Of a stretch of 64,000 bases of DNA, positions 8,019 to 15,949 are shown piece after piece. Positions within the stretch are counted from its first letter, which is position 1; every line of letters starts with the position of its first letter. This DNA comes from Alkalihalobacillus sp. FSL W8-0930 (GTDB lineage: Bacteria > Bacillota > Bacilli > Bacillales > Bacillaceae_D). The translations under genes were made by a program, and so were the position numbers. The notes below the pieces were generated by a model, which searched no databases, was not told the DNA's origin, and worked only from the letters and a program-made list of their open reading frames with translations. The stretch spans positions 868,001-932,000 of the forward strand of contig CP150183.1 in NCBI GenBank assembly GCA_037965595.1, given 5' to 3'.

Positions 8019-8057
8019 GGTTAGTCGTTATTAATAGATTTTCTAGGGGGAGTTTCT

Positions 8058-8435
8058 ATGAATAATTTAAACAAGTATTTTGACCTATTTGACCAGTCGC
8101 GCGCGAGTGAGCAGGCTTTCGAAGAATTAGTCAGTCTTTTCTCTGAAGATATTACGTTTGTTTTAAATGGTCATAAAAAAGAGGGCATCCATAATTGGAG
8201 AGCATTTGTAACAAAAATCTACGAAGAAAACGTAGATTTGAAACATATGTTTGAAGGTTGGTTACCGGTTGAAGGAACAGAAACCTATCAAACAAATTGG
8301 GCTATTTGTGGAAAACATAAATCGGGAAAAGTGTATACCCAAACAGGTAAAGATATTGCAAAACTAAATGAACAAGGTGAAATTTGTTACTTAGAAAATA
8401 TGCCAGATAACACAGATTTGTTTAAGGGATACTAA
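8058..8435 (+). CDS. NTF2/SnoaL-like fold protein
   Basis: A 125-residue protein with the cone-fold pattern of SnoaL/NTF2-like proteins: an N-terminal helix with Phe residues (LNKYFDLFDQS), LFSEDITFVLNG, and a later WAICGKHKSGKVY strand pair. Members are enzymes on small hydrophobic substrates or binding proteins; no catalytic residues can be assigned. It is the first gene of a four-gene operon with Rrf2, luciferase-like oxidoreductase and DUF896 genes, 14 bases before the regulator. RBS is TAGGGGGAG. Confidence 0.75.
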   Translation: MNNLNKYFDLFDQSRASEQAFEELVSLFSEDITFVLNGHKKEGIHNWRAFVTKIYEENVDLKHMFEGWLPVEGTETYQTNWAICGKHKSGKVYTQTGKDIAKLNEQGEICYLENMPDNTDLFKGY

Positions 8436-8449
8436 AGGAGTGAGGATGT

Positions 8450-8932
8450 TTGCACATTAAATCTGGTTTTGAACAGGCTGTTTACGCCCTATTATTACTT
8501 GATATGCTTCCTGAAAAAGCTGTTTTACCTGGAGAAGCGATTAGCGAACACTTAAGTAATTCGCCTTCCTACTTGCAAAAATTAATTCGTAAGCTGGTCC
8601 ATGCTGGTATTGTTACGTCAGTCACTGGAGTAAAAGGTGGCTTTAAATTAAGCAAAAATCCGGAGGACATTCAAATATACGATGTGTACGTAGCGATTGA
8701 GGGGAATCAATCTATGTACTCATCGAATGGTGTGCTAAGCAGTTTATTACGTATCGATAAAGATGACTGTGAATGCTTATTAGAAAACATCATGCTAGAA
8801 GCTGAATCAAACTGGATTAAAACGTTAAAACAAAAGACCATTTCTACTTTGGCAAAGGACTTACAGAGTGGTCCGTTTGATTCTAAAGTGAAGCCGATCG
8901 AAAAATGGATACAAGAAAAAATGGTCTTGTAG
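8450..8932 (+). CDS. Rrf2 family transcriptional regulator
   Basis: A 160-residue winged-helix repressor. TTG start with AAAGGAGTGAGG upstream; the overlapping ATG frame stops at once. MHIKSGFEQAVYALLLLDML is the usual Rrf2 N-terminus, LQKLIRKLVHAGIVTS the recognition helix region and GVKGGFKLSKNPEDI the wing. Only a CEC pair near residue 105 is present rather than the three-cysteine Fe-S cluster motif of IscR/NsrR, so it resembles YwnA/HypR-type members that sense redox stress or small molecules. It probably controls its own operon through the palindrome at 8002-8018. Confidence 0.88.
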   Translation: MHIKSGFEQAVYALLLLDMLPEKAVLPGEAISEHLSNSPSYLQKLIRKLVHAGIVTSVTGVKGGFKLSKNPEDIQIYDVYVAIEGNQSMYSSNGVLSSLLRIDKDDCECLLENIMLEAESNWIKTLKQKTISTLAKDLQSGPFDSKVKPIEKWIQEKMVL

Positions 8933-8954
8933 CTTAAGATCACAGGAGAAGAAA

Positions 8955-9905
8955 ATGAACTCGATCATTAACCATAAAGGATATAAACAAACATTTATTG
9001 AGAATAAATTAACGCTAGGCTTAGCTTTTCCGTTAGAAGCACGAACGAGTATGGATATAGGTGAACAAGTTAGACTTGCTCAAAAAGCAGAAGATCTTGG
9101 TTTCTCTGCTCTTTTCGTAAGAGATTCACCTTTACACGATCCAAAGTTCGGGGATTCTGGTAATCTCTTTGATCCTTTTGTCTTTCTGTCCTATCTAGCT
9201 GCACATACGAAAAAAATTGCACTTGGTACTGCTAGTGTTGTGACTCCTTTAAGGAATCCCTTACACTTAGCGAAATTAGCTGCTTCCTTAGACATTCTTT
9301 CAAGTAATAGATTTCTATTTGGAGTGGCAACTGGGGACCGCCCCATTGAATATCCGGCCTTTAAGGTAGAATCAGATGATAAGGGACGATTATTTAGAGA
9401 ATCAATCGAAGTGATGAAGAAGGTTTGGAGCGAAGACTTTCCGACTATTGAAACGGAAAAAGTGAACCTTACTGTAGGGGATGTATTACCAAAACCAAGT
9501 CAATCTCACATCCCTCTCCTTGGGACGGGCTATGCAAACCAGTCGATGGAATGGTTAGCTGAGCATATGGATGGTTTTATGTTCTATATGCAGGAAGGGT
9601 TTAGACAGAAGGAACTAATTAAGACGTGGAGAGAACACACGGGTACGTTTAAACCATTTATCCAACCAATTATTTTGGATTTAACAGAAGATCCAAAGAA
9701 ACCGCCATTTCCAATACCTATTAAAGCTAGTCTAAAAACCGGAAGAAACTTCTTAATAGACTATCTTTATGCATTGCAGGATATGGGAATTAACCACACG
9801 ATGTTGTACTTGATGCCTGGAAATCGACCAGCTGAAGAAGTGATTCAAGAAATTGGAGAGTACGTTGTACCACTCTTTAACAAAACGAAAGGAGTATTCA
9901 AATGA
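8955..9905 (+). CDS. LLM-class (luciferase-like) flavin-dependent oxidoreductase
   Basis: A 316-residue TIM-barrel flavoenzyme using FMN (or F420 in other groups) with a reduced flavin donor. LTLGLAFPLEAR begins strand 1; AQKAEDLGFSALFVRDSP, IALGTASVVTPLRNPLHLAK and RFLFGVATGDRPIEYPAF are the conserved barrel segments. It fits the TIGR03571-type subfamily common in Bacillus. The substrate is unknown. It is the third gene of the Rrf2 operon and its stop overlaps the next gene start by four bases (ATGA), implying translational coupling. Oxidation or detoxification under Rrf2 control is inferred. Confidence 0.88.
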   Translation: MNSIINHKGYKQTFIENKLTLGLAFPLEARTSMDIGEQVRLAQKAEDLGFSALFVRDSPLHDPKFGDSGNLFDPFVFLSYLAAHTKKIALGTASVVTPLRNPLHLAKLAASLDILSSNRFLFGVATGDRPIEYPAFKVESDDKGRLFRESIEVMKKVWSEDFPTIETEKVNLTVGDVLPKPSQSHIPLLGTGYANQSMEWLAEHMDGFMFYMQEGFRQKELIKTWREHTGTFKPFIQPIILDLTEDPKKPPFPIPIKASLKTGRNFLIDYLYALQDMGINHTMLYLMPGNRPAEEVIQEIGEYVVPLFNKTKGVFK

Positions 9906-10126
9906 AAGAACTATTAAACAAAATTAACGCATTGGCCAAAAAAGAACGTGAGGTTGGACTAAGTTCTCTTGAAAAAGAAGAGCAGCAACAATTGCGGAAA
10001 GAATATATTAAAAATTTTAGAGGACAAGTCTTAAGTACACTCACTGGTTTAACCATTGTAGATCCACTTGGTAATGATGTAACTCCAGAGAAGGTTAAGA
10101 AACTAAGTTCAGACAATGAAAAATGA
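9902..10126 (+). CDS. DUF896 family protein (YnzC-like)
   Basis: A 74-residue two-helix protein. LLNKINALAKKEREVGLSSL, EQQQLRKEYIKNFRGQV and DPLGNDVTPEKVKKL match the DUF896 pattern (RINELA..., E..EQ..LR..YL..FR, DP.GNDVTP.KL) seen in YnzC and YlaC-type proteins. YnzC of B. subtilis belongs to the SOS-linked yneA operon, but here the gene is translationally coupled to an oxidoreductase, a different context. Function unknown. Confidence 0.85.
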   Translation: MKELLNKINALAKKEREVGLSSLEKEEQQQLRKEYIKNFRGQVLSTLTGLTIVDPLGNDVTPEKVKKLSSDNEK

Positions 10127-10173
10127 GGATTTTAAGAAATAGTTTGGATTATAATTAGCTCTTTTACAAAAAA

Positions 10174-10397
10174 ACTGAGTCAGAACAGAAAATCACTCTG
10201 GAAACACGAACATAGCAATCTATCTGATGCAGGAGAATCCCTCCCACCCGCGGGGTACGACCTCAGCTTCTTACGCGGAACCCCATTGCTACAGAGTCTT
10301 CACCGTGAACTTATCCATAGGAGTGTCGGGTTCTCCTTACGCTCGTTTTGAAAATACAAATAGCGAATGATTCAATCGTAGATTCATTCGCTATTTT
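10174..10397 (-). repeat. Interspersed repeat copy B
   Basis: Reverse-orientation copy with the shared blocks GGAGAATCCCTC, GTCTTCACCGTG and GGGTTCTCCTTACGCTCG and the hairpin at 10361-10393 (TAGCGAATGATTC...). Terminal repeats are degraded: the GGGAC core is not recognisable at either end. The rest of the gap (10398-10626) is AT-rich; TTTTCA and TATGAT near 10550-10580 could be the promoter of the next gene, otherwise I see nothing in it. Confidence 0.8.
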
Positions 10398-10626
10398 CAT
10401 CTACCTCTTGTTAGCCATTTAACATTATTTTATCTATCCTAATAAATGAAAGCTATATTTTAATCTCGAGTTCACCTACTATTTTCTACATTAATTTCCT
10501 CTATTCCCCTACAAACGTTTCAGTTTCATTACGAATCTCCTTCATGGCTTTTCAACTTGTGTAATTTCATGTATGATGTCAAAAGAACAAATGGGTACTT
10601 TCTGCAAAAGAGAAAGGATGAATGAT

Positions 10627-11460
10627 TTGAAAGAGATAAAGCGAGCGTGTCTTTTAACGATGGCAACGTTTCTGATTGCAAGTCTTGGTTTTAGTCAATT
10701 CGCACTTGCTGAAGGATCAGAGGGGCAGACTTTTTTCTATAAGGAACAAACATTATTAACGCCGATCGAAGCAGAATGGTCTTATGAGGGAAAGAATGGT
10801 CCTGAATATTGGGAAACGTTAAGTAATGAATATGAAGCATGTGGAAAAGGGGAAGCTCAGTCTCCAATTGATATTGAGACAGAACCGGCTTCTAAATTAG
10901 ATGTGTCAGATCTTGAGCTATCGTTTGATTACAATGAAACGATCTACTCTGTTGAAGATCATGATGAGATCTTCCAGGCTAATTCATTTGATTTAAATAA
11001 TAATACACTTACTCTTGATGATGAAGATTATAGATTAAAACAAATTGCCTTACATACTCCTAGTGAGCACACCATTGACGGAGAAGAATACCCACTTGAG
11101 ATTCAGTTGGTTCATGAGAACGAGGATGAAGAGCAATTAATCATTAGTGTAATGGCTGAGGAAGGTAAAGAAGATAAGGTGCTTAAGAAGGTTTGGATGG
11201 CGTTACCTAAAGCGGATGGCGTGGCTAACCGAGCTGTTGACTTCGATGCATCTGAGCTTATTCCGGAATTAGAAAGCCTCTACACGTATGAGGGATCATT
11301 AACAACACCACCTTGTACAGAAAATGTGAAGTGGTTTGTGTCAGATGAGCCAATTAGCTTATCTGGAGAGCAGATTGAGGCCGTGCAAAAGGTGTCATCT
11401 GAAAATAATCGTCCGGTTCAAGACCTAAACAAACGTGATATCTTAAAAGTACAGCCATAA
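10627..11460 (+). CDS. Exported alpha-carbonic anhydrase homologue lacking zinc ligands
   Basis: About 277 residues. The TTG at 10627 is chosen because AGAAAGGA ends eight bases before it; in-frame ATGs at 10573 and 10618 lack usable sites. Residues to ALA form a signal peptide. The alpha-CA fold is clear: WSYEGKNGPEYW, GEAQSPIDI, TPSEHTIDGEEYPLEI, LTTPPCTENVKWFV. However, the three zinc histidines should read HxH...H: the QFHFH motif is QIALH and ELHLVH is EIQLVH, so two of three ligands (human CA II His94 and His119) are Ala and Gln. It is therefore unlikely to be a normal CO2 hydratase. The protein is very acidic, suiting an extracellular location. Ligand-binding or structural role is inference. 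Confidence 0.85.
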   Translation: MKEIKRACLLTMATFLIASLGFSQFALAEGSEGQTFFYKEQTLLTPIEAEWSYEGKNGPEYWETLSNEYEACGKGEAQSPIDIETEPASKLDVSDLELSFDYNETIYSVEDHDEIFQANSFDLNNNTLTLDDEDYRLKQIALHTPSEHTIDGEEYPLEIQLVHENEDEEQLIISVMAEEGKEDKVLKKVWMALPKADGVANRAVDFDASELIPELESLYTYEGSLTTPPCTENVKWFVSDEPISLSGEQIEAVQKVSSENNRPVQDLNKRDILKVQP

Positions 11461-11468
11461 CAAATAGG

Positions 11469-11503
11469 AGCCACCAAAGAATGTTTTTCTTTGGGGCTTT
11501 TTT
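11469..11503 (+). terminator. Terminator of the carbonic anhydrase-like gene
   Basis: AGCCACCAAAGAA and TTCTTTGGGGCT form the stem; six Ts follow. Confidence 0.8.
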
Positions 11504-11611
11504 GGTTCGTATGATTCTTGTAATGGACTTCCTTTGTCTCATAGACTCGTAGTACGCTATACTTTAATAGAAAAGATCAGAATGTTTTTACAATGTAGGG
11601 AGGCGTTACGT

Positions 11612-12877
11612 GTGTCAAAAGTAAAAAAAGCGTATCAGATTGATAAAGAAATTGAGACGGTCTATTCTCATTTGTCAGCTCATCCAGATGTAAAGAAAGG
11701 ACTAGCCTTTTTAGAGGCTGATCAGGCAAAGACACTACAAGAACAAATTGAATTAGCCCAAATCAGTGCTCCTCCTTTTCAAGAGGAAAACCGAGCACGC
11801 GCATTGATGAACAAGTTAGAGGAGCTAGGACTTGAGGAAGTTCAGCAAGATCAGGAAGGGAATGTGTTTGGACGGTTAAAAGGGGAAAGGCGAAGCCCTG
11901 CTTTATTTGTTAGTGCCCACATCGATAGCGTCTTTTCTATCGAAACAGACGTGACAGTTACAGAAAAGGATGGCATTTACTACGGTCCTGGAATTACAGA
12001 CGATGCAAGGGGCCTTGCTGCCTTGTTATCGATTGTCCGCGCATTCAGGCAAACCGGTATCAAACCGGAAGCGGATATCATCTTTGGTGGGACAGTAGGA
12101 GAGGAAGGACCAGGAGACTTACGTGGAGTAAAGGCATTTTTTAATGAGCACCCGGAAGTAGAAGGCTTTATTTCTATTGATTCAGTGTCTCCAACTGAAA
12201 TTGTGTATAAGGGGACGGGAAGCTATCGTTATGAGATTACGTATACAGGTCCAGGGGGACATAGCTTTGGTGCATTTGGTACACCAAGCGCTGTTCACGC
12301 AGCAGGGAGAGCCATCTCAGCTATTGCTGACTTAACACCTGCGAAATATCCTAAAACGACATTTAACGTAGGTGTTGTACAAGGGGGAACGATCCCTACC
12401 GCAATTGCAGAGGAAGCGAAGCTGTATCTAGATATCCGTTCAAATGGAAAAAAAGAATTAGATGAACTCGACAGTCGCATTCACGTGATCCTACAAGAAG
12501 CAGCTGAAATGGAAAACCGCAAAACAGGTCAATATGGTGACGCAGGCATTCGCATAGATATTAACAAAGTAGGTGAACGTCCGGTTGGTGTGCAAGATGA
12601 TCAAGCGAGAATTGTCCAGACTGCATGGGCTTCTACGGAGCAGTTAGGGCTTGTTCCGACATTGGAGGATGCAGTTAGTACAGATGCGAATCTTCCTATT
12701 AGCATCGGTGTGCCGGCATTAACACTTGGCGCAGGTGGTAATGGCGGTGGATATCATTCGTTGGATGAATGGTTTGACCCGACAAACGCTCATTTAGGAC
12801 CACAAAGAGTGTTCCTGACGATTCTTGGCTTAAGTGGTATCGCTAAAACAACATTACCATTATTACCGGAGAAATAA
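11612..12877 (+). CDS. M20 family metallopeptidase
   Basis: A 421-residue dinuclear-zinc hydrolase of the M20/M28-like peptidase group. GTG at 11612 is preferred (TAGGGAGGCG nine bases upstream). Metal and catalytic residues are visible in order: SAHIDSVF (His), PGITDDARG (bridging Asp), GGTVGEEGPGD (general base Glu and ligand Glu), FISIDSV (Asp) and GGYHSLDEW (His). A dimerisation insert with GPGGHSFGAFG lies between, as in M20 enzymes. It probably trims peptides or deacylates amino acids in the cytoplasm; there is no signal peptide. The following membrane gene starts two bases after its stop. Confidence 0.88.
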   Translation: MSKVKKAYQIDKEIETVYSHLSAHPDVKKGLAFLEADQAKTLQEQIELAQISAPPFQEENRARALMNKLEELGLEEVQQDQEGNVFGRLKGERRSPALFVSAHIDSVFSIETDVTVTEKDGIYYGPGITDDARGLAALLSIVRAFRQTGIKPEADIIFGGTVGEEGPGDLRGVKAFFNEHPEVEGFISIDSVSPTEIVYKGTGSYRYEITYTGPGGHSFGAFGTPSAVHAAGRAISAIADLTPAKYPKTTFNVGVVQGGTIPTAIAEEAKLYLDIRSNGKKELDELDSRIHVILQEAAEMENRKTGQYGDAGIRIDINKVGERPVGVQDDQARIVQTAWASTEQLGLVPTLEDAVSTDANLPISIGVPALTLGAGGNGGGYHSLDEWFDPTNAHLGPQRVFLTILGLSGIAKTTLPLLPEK

Positions 12878-12878
12878 G

Positions 12879-13754
12879 ATGGATTCCGTTACGCATACGC
12901 TTTTTGGTTTGACCACTTACGGAGCTTTAGATAAATCAAAAGTAGATAAGCAGACTAAACGAGCATTGCTTTTTACTGCTTTGTTATCAAGTCAGGCTCC
13001 GGATCTAGATGTGGTTGCTAGAGTAACTGAAACCGGTCGGATTATGGACCAGATGTGGCACCGAGGACTGACTCACTCCGTTTTCGTTGCCCCGATCTGG
13101 GCCCTTTTGATCTATGCACTAGTTTGGGCCATTTGGCGAAAGAAAGATAAAATGATTTTTTATTTAGCATTTGTAAATGTCATGATTCATATTGGAACCG
13201 ACTCTCTTAATGCATGGGGAACTGGTTTCTTTGAACCTTTCTCAAATATGAGAGTGAGCATTGGGGTACTACCGATACTCGATTTTGTCATTTGGGGTAT
13301 ATTTCTTGGTGCATACATATATAAGAAAATGAGAAGCAATCAATCAACATATAAGGTCTGGCGTGTGGCATGGATTATTGTATTGGCTCACATTAGCATT
13401 CAAACAGCGCAAGGATTATGGATTCACCAGGACGCGCGTAGCACATATGAAGAAACAACGTTGACGGCAAGCTTTTTGCCAGCACACTTCACTGTCCTTG
13501 CCAAAGAGGACAATCGCATTCTCATTTATGATCAAACGTTATGGTCAAAGCAGGAAGAGCCCATTGTTATTGAATCAAATGAAGAAGAAGATTTAACACC
13601 TTTGTTTGAGGAGAATCCACGAGCTGAAGTCTTAATGACCTGGTCTCCTTTTGTTGTTATCACAACAGATGATGGCAAACTGGGCGTATATGACCCACGT
13701 TTTTATCGGGGAGACGGCCCAATGATCTTTGAGTCAATTGATCTGACAAACTAG
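12879..13754 (+). CDS. YdjM/YfhP-type membrane-bound metal-dependent hydrolase
   Basis: A 291-residue membrane protein of the DUF457 family. ATG at 12879 is preferred since GGAG sits eight bases before it. MDSVTHTLFGL, SSQAPDLDVVAR and HRGLTHSVF give the His/Asp motif set (H, PDLD, RGLTHS) thought to bind metal, as in YdjM and YfhP. Three or four hydrophobic segments lie between about residues 70 and 185. The C-terminal third is soluble with ILIYDQTLW and LGVYDPRFY strands. B. subtilis YfhP represses yfhQRST expression, but function here is not known. It appears cotranscribed with the M20 peptidase and the GNAT gene. Confidence 0.82.
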   Translation: MDSVTHTLFGLTTYGALDKSKVDKQTKRALLFTALLSSQAPDLDVVARVTETGRIMDQMWHRGLTHSVFVAPIWALLIYALVWAIWRKKDKMIFYLAFVNVMIHIGTDSLNAWGTGFFEPFSNMRVSIGVLPILDFVIWGIFLGAYIYKKMRSNQSTYKVWRVAWIIVLAHISIQTAQGLWIHQDARSTYEETTLTASFLPAHFTVLAKEDNRILIYDQTLWSKQEEPIVIESNEEEDLTPLFEENPRAEVLMTWSPFVVITTDDGKLGVYDPRFYRGDGPMIFESIDLTN

Positions 13755-13765
13755 GAGGGTGTTCA

Positions 13766-14611
13766 ATGAGGGTAGAAATCTTAACACAATGGAACCAACT
13801 TGAACCATTCATTGGCTTACTGCAAACAAAAGAGGTGGCTCACAATTTGGCGATTGGCTTAATTAAGAAAAATCAAAAAAGCCATGAGCAGGATCCACTT
13901 TATTTTTCTGCCGTCTTCTATGAAAAAGAAGAGCCAGTCTTGCTTATCCTACAAAGTATTGAGGAGCAGGCTATTCTTGCCGTTTTGGGTCAAGTAGCTG
14001 AAGAAGAGCTAAAAGATTGTGCGGAGATCTTAGCTAAACACAAATACAGTCTCCCTGGGGTAATGGGTGAAATTCCTTATGCTGATGCATTCTCGCTTCA
14101 TTATAGCGAGCAAACTAAAACAGCACGAATGCTCCATACCGCTCAACGAATTTATCAACTGCGACATGTGAAGCCTCCGAAAGGGATCCCTGGAGAGTTG
14201 AGATTAGCTACAAAAGATGAAACGGAACTTCTAATAAATTGGGCAATACAGTTTGGTGAGGATGCAAATGTTCCACTAACGGAAGACGAAGCACGTGGGC
14301 GAGTGGAACGTTTTTTAGGACAACAATCGATGTATGTTTGGGAGTTTGAAGGGAGACCTGTATCAATGGCTGCAACATCTAGACCAACTCAAACAAATAT
14401 TAATATTTCCTTTGTATTTACACCGGCAAGTGAACGGAAGAAGGGATACGCTTCAGCATGTGTAGCTTCACTTAGTGAAAAAATGCTAGAAGCCGGGTAT
14501 GAGACCGTTTCACTTTATACAGATCTCGCTAATCCGACTTCCAATCATATTTATCAAGAGATCGGGTATGAAATGGTCGTAAACTCAAAGCTGTATTATT
14601 TTCAATCGTAA
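13766..14611 (+). CDS. GNAT family N-acetyltransferase
   Basis: A 281-residue protein with a degenerate N-terminal half and a C-terminal acetyltransferase domain: ERKKGYASACVASLSEKML is the acetyl-CoA pyrophosphate loop (R/Q-x-x-G-x-A/G) and YTDLANPTSNHIYQEIGYEMV the final beta-alpha-beta. Two-domain GNATs of this size in Bacillus acylate small molecules; the substrate is unknown. Preceded by AGGAGGGTG and 11 bases after the membrane hydrolase gene, so probably the last gene of that operon. Confidence 0.85.
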   Translation: MRVEILTQWNQLEPFIGLLQTKEVAHNLAIGLIKKNQKSHEQDPLYFSAVFYEKEEPVLLILQSIEEQAILAVLGQVAEEELKDCAEILAKHKYSLPGVMGEIPYADAFSLHYSEQTKTARMLHTAQRIYQLRHVKPPKGIPGELRLATKDETELLINWAIQFGEDANVPLTEDEARGRVERFLGQQSMYVWEFEGRPVSMAATSRPTQTNINISFVFTPASERKKGYASACVASLSEKMLEAGYETVSLYTDLANPTSNHIYQEIGYEMVVNSKLYYFQS

Positions 14612-14620
14612 TGGAAAAAA

Positions 14621-14876
14621 ATGAGTAAGGCATAACAGTAAATCACTTATGAAAATATGAACATAGCACAATATCCGCTACAGGAGAATCTCTCGCTTTC
14701 CGCGGATACGGCCTCAGCCCCTTTTGCGGGTGGCACCGCTACAATGTCTTCACCACGTATTTAACCGCAGGAGTCTCGGGTTCTCCTTCCGCTCATTTTT
14801 GTTAAAGATACGAATGGCGAATGATTCACGTAGAATCATTCGCCATTTTCTAATTGATTTTATGTTATGTCCCACG
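14621..14876 (-). repeat. Interspersed repeat copy C
   Basis: Reverse-orientation copy between two convergent genes. The hairpin AATGGCGAATGATTC...GAATCATTCGCCATT is at 14814-14847 and the terminal repeat GTTATGTCCCAC at 14864-14875; the opposite end is AATGAGTAAGGCATAAC. It contains CGCGGATACGGCCTCAGCCCC, a block also present in copy E in inverted form. Confidence 0.85.
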
Positions 14877-14888
14877 CTCCTTTTACTA

Positions 14889-15467
14889 TTAGGCCGGAAC
14901 CTTTTCTTTTGTCACATGGTCTTGCATGATGTTCGCTGAGATAAGTCGCTTGCGAACGGTAATACCGATCCAGCTAGCTAGAAAGGCTTTGATTATCCCA
15001 GGGATGATGAATGGAGTCACACCTGCTGCGATCGCTCCAGCCCATGGTAGGGAGGCTGCATATTTTAACCAGATCGTACCGAGAGTTAATGCAAGTGTGG
15101 CTGCTAAAGTGTTGGCAATCATGGCGTGAACGAGAGTGAAGGACGTTTTTTCTAAATAATAGCCTGTAATAAATGCAGTAATAATAAAAGCGAAAATGTA
15201 GCCACCTGTTGGTCCAAATAAAATATGTACGCCACCTGTTGCTCCAGCAAATACTGGTAAGCCAACAGTACCAAGTAAGACGTAGCAGAGCATCGCTAGT
15301 GCGCCTTTACGGCTGCCAAGGATTGTTGCTGCAAGTCCTACAGCAAGGGTTTGTCCACTAATAGGCACAAGTGGAAGAGGGATCTCGAGTTGAGCAAGTA
15401 CGGCTGTAATGGCTGCGAAAATTCCACAATGGATCAAATCTCTTAGCTTGTTTGATTGTTCATTCAC
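14889..15467 (-). CDS. bioY: BioY, biotin ECF transporter substrate-binding subunit
   Basis: A 192-residue six-helix membrane protein that captures biotin and works with the shared EcfA/A'/T module. The GTG start has GGAGTGA six bases upstream. IPLPLVPISGQTLAVGLAA, GSRKGALAMLCYVLLG and GATGGVHILFGPTGGYIFAF are the BioY signatures, including the PxSxQ and GGxxxxxGPTGGY motifs of the biotin pocket. No bio synthesis gene is adjacent, so this is a stand-alone salvage gene. A BirA-type operator overlaps its promoter. Confidence 0.95.
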   Translation of the reverse strand: MNEQSNKLRDLIHCGIFAAITAVLAQLEIPLPLVPISGQTLAVGLAATILGSRKGALAMLCYVLLGTVGLPVFAGATGGVHILFGPTGGYIFAFIITAFITGYYLEKTSFTLVHAMIANTLAATLALTLGTIWLKYAASLPWAGAIAAGVTPFIIPGIIKAFLASWIGITVRKRLISANIMQDHVTKEKVPA

Positions 15468-15491
15468 GTCTAGTCACTCCACTTCTCTTTA

Positions 15492-15521
15492 TTGTTAACC
15501 TTATTTTATTGAAGGTTAACA
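15492..15521 (-). promoter_or_regulatory. BirA operator over the bioY promoter
   Basis: TTGTTAACCTT and AAGGTTAACA form an inverted repeat with the spacing of the BirA site (TTGTTAAC-N14/15-GTTAACAA). On the minus strand TTCACT-17-TAAAAT is a candidate promoter whose -10 region and spacer lie inside it. Holo-BirA binding would shut bioY when biotin is ample. Confidence 0.88.
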
Positions 15522-15583
15522 TAAAAGTGAAGAGAGGTGTTAGCTTTTTTTACACGTTTCAAAACATTTTATCCTTTTTCGTA

Positions 15584-15620
15584 CAAAAAGGGCAGAATCA
15601 TCAAGTGATGAACTACCCTT
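15584..15620 (-). terminator. Terminator of the small membrane gene
   Basis: On the minus strand AAGGG-AG-TCATCA and TGATGA-CT-CCCTT pair and are followed by TTTTTG. Confidence 0.7.
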
Positions 15621-15632
15621 AATACGTATATG

Positions 15633-15821
15633 TTATGTCTGTTCACTGTGATCCGTAGGGTTAGCGAGCGTGATAATTCCAATTACTCCGCATGGTACCG
15701 TTAAAAGAAGTGTCGTTAACATGTTGGCACCAATGTAAAAATGGAATAGAAGAAATGCTGCGATGGAAACAACAATATACACGTACCCAACTTTTTTTGA
15801 GAAATGAAATGGATTGGCCAT
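15633..15821 (-). CDS. Small two-helix membrane protein, unknown
   Basis: A 62-residue protein (MANPFHFSKK...) with two hydrophobic segments, about residues 12-30 and 35-54, and an acidic tail. ATG at 15821 is chosen because GGGGAGG lies eight bases upstream; a longer frame reaching 15929 has no such site. It sits between bioY and the yfhO operon, each with its own terminator. I do not recognise the family. Confidence 0.65.
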   Translation of the reverse strand: MANPFHFSKKVGYVYIVVSIAAFLLFHFYIGANMLTTLLLTVPCGVIGIITLANPTDHSEQT

Positions 15822-15904
15822 TGGAAAACCTCCCCTTTTTTGTTCTATAAAAAGCGTAACACGTTGAAAAGGGAGGATAAAGAGCCACCCTAACCTGATT
15901 GTGA

Positions 15905-15940
15905 CAAAAAACAGCCTGTGCACATGCATCAGGCTGTTTA
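15905..15940 (-). terminator. Terminator of the GT2-GtrA-YfhO operon
   Basis: On the minus strand AACAGCCTG and CAGGCTGTT pair, then TTTTTTG. Confidence 0.85.
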
Positions 15941-15949
15941 CATCTTACA

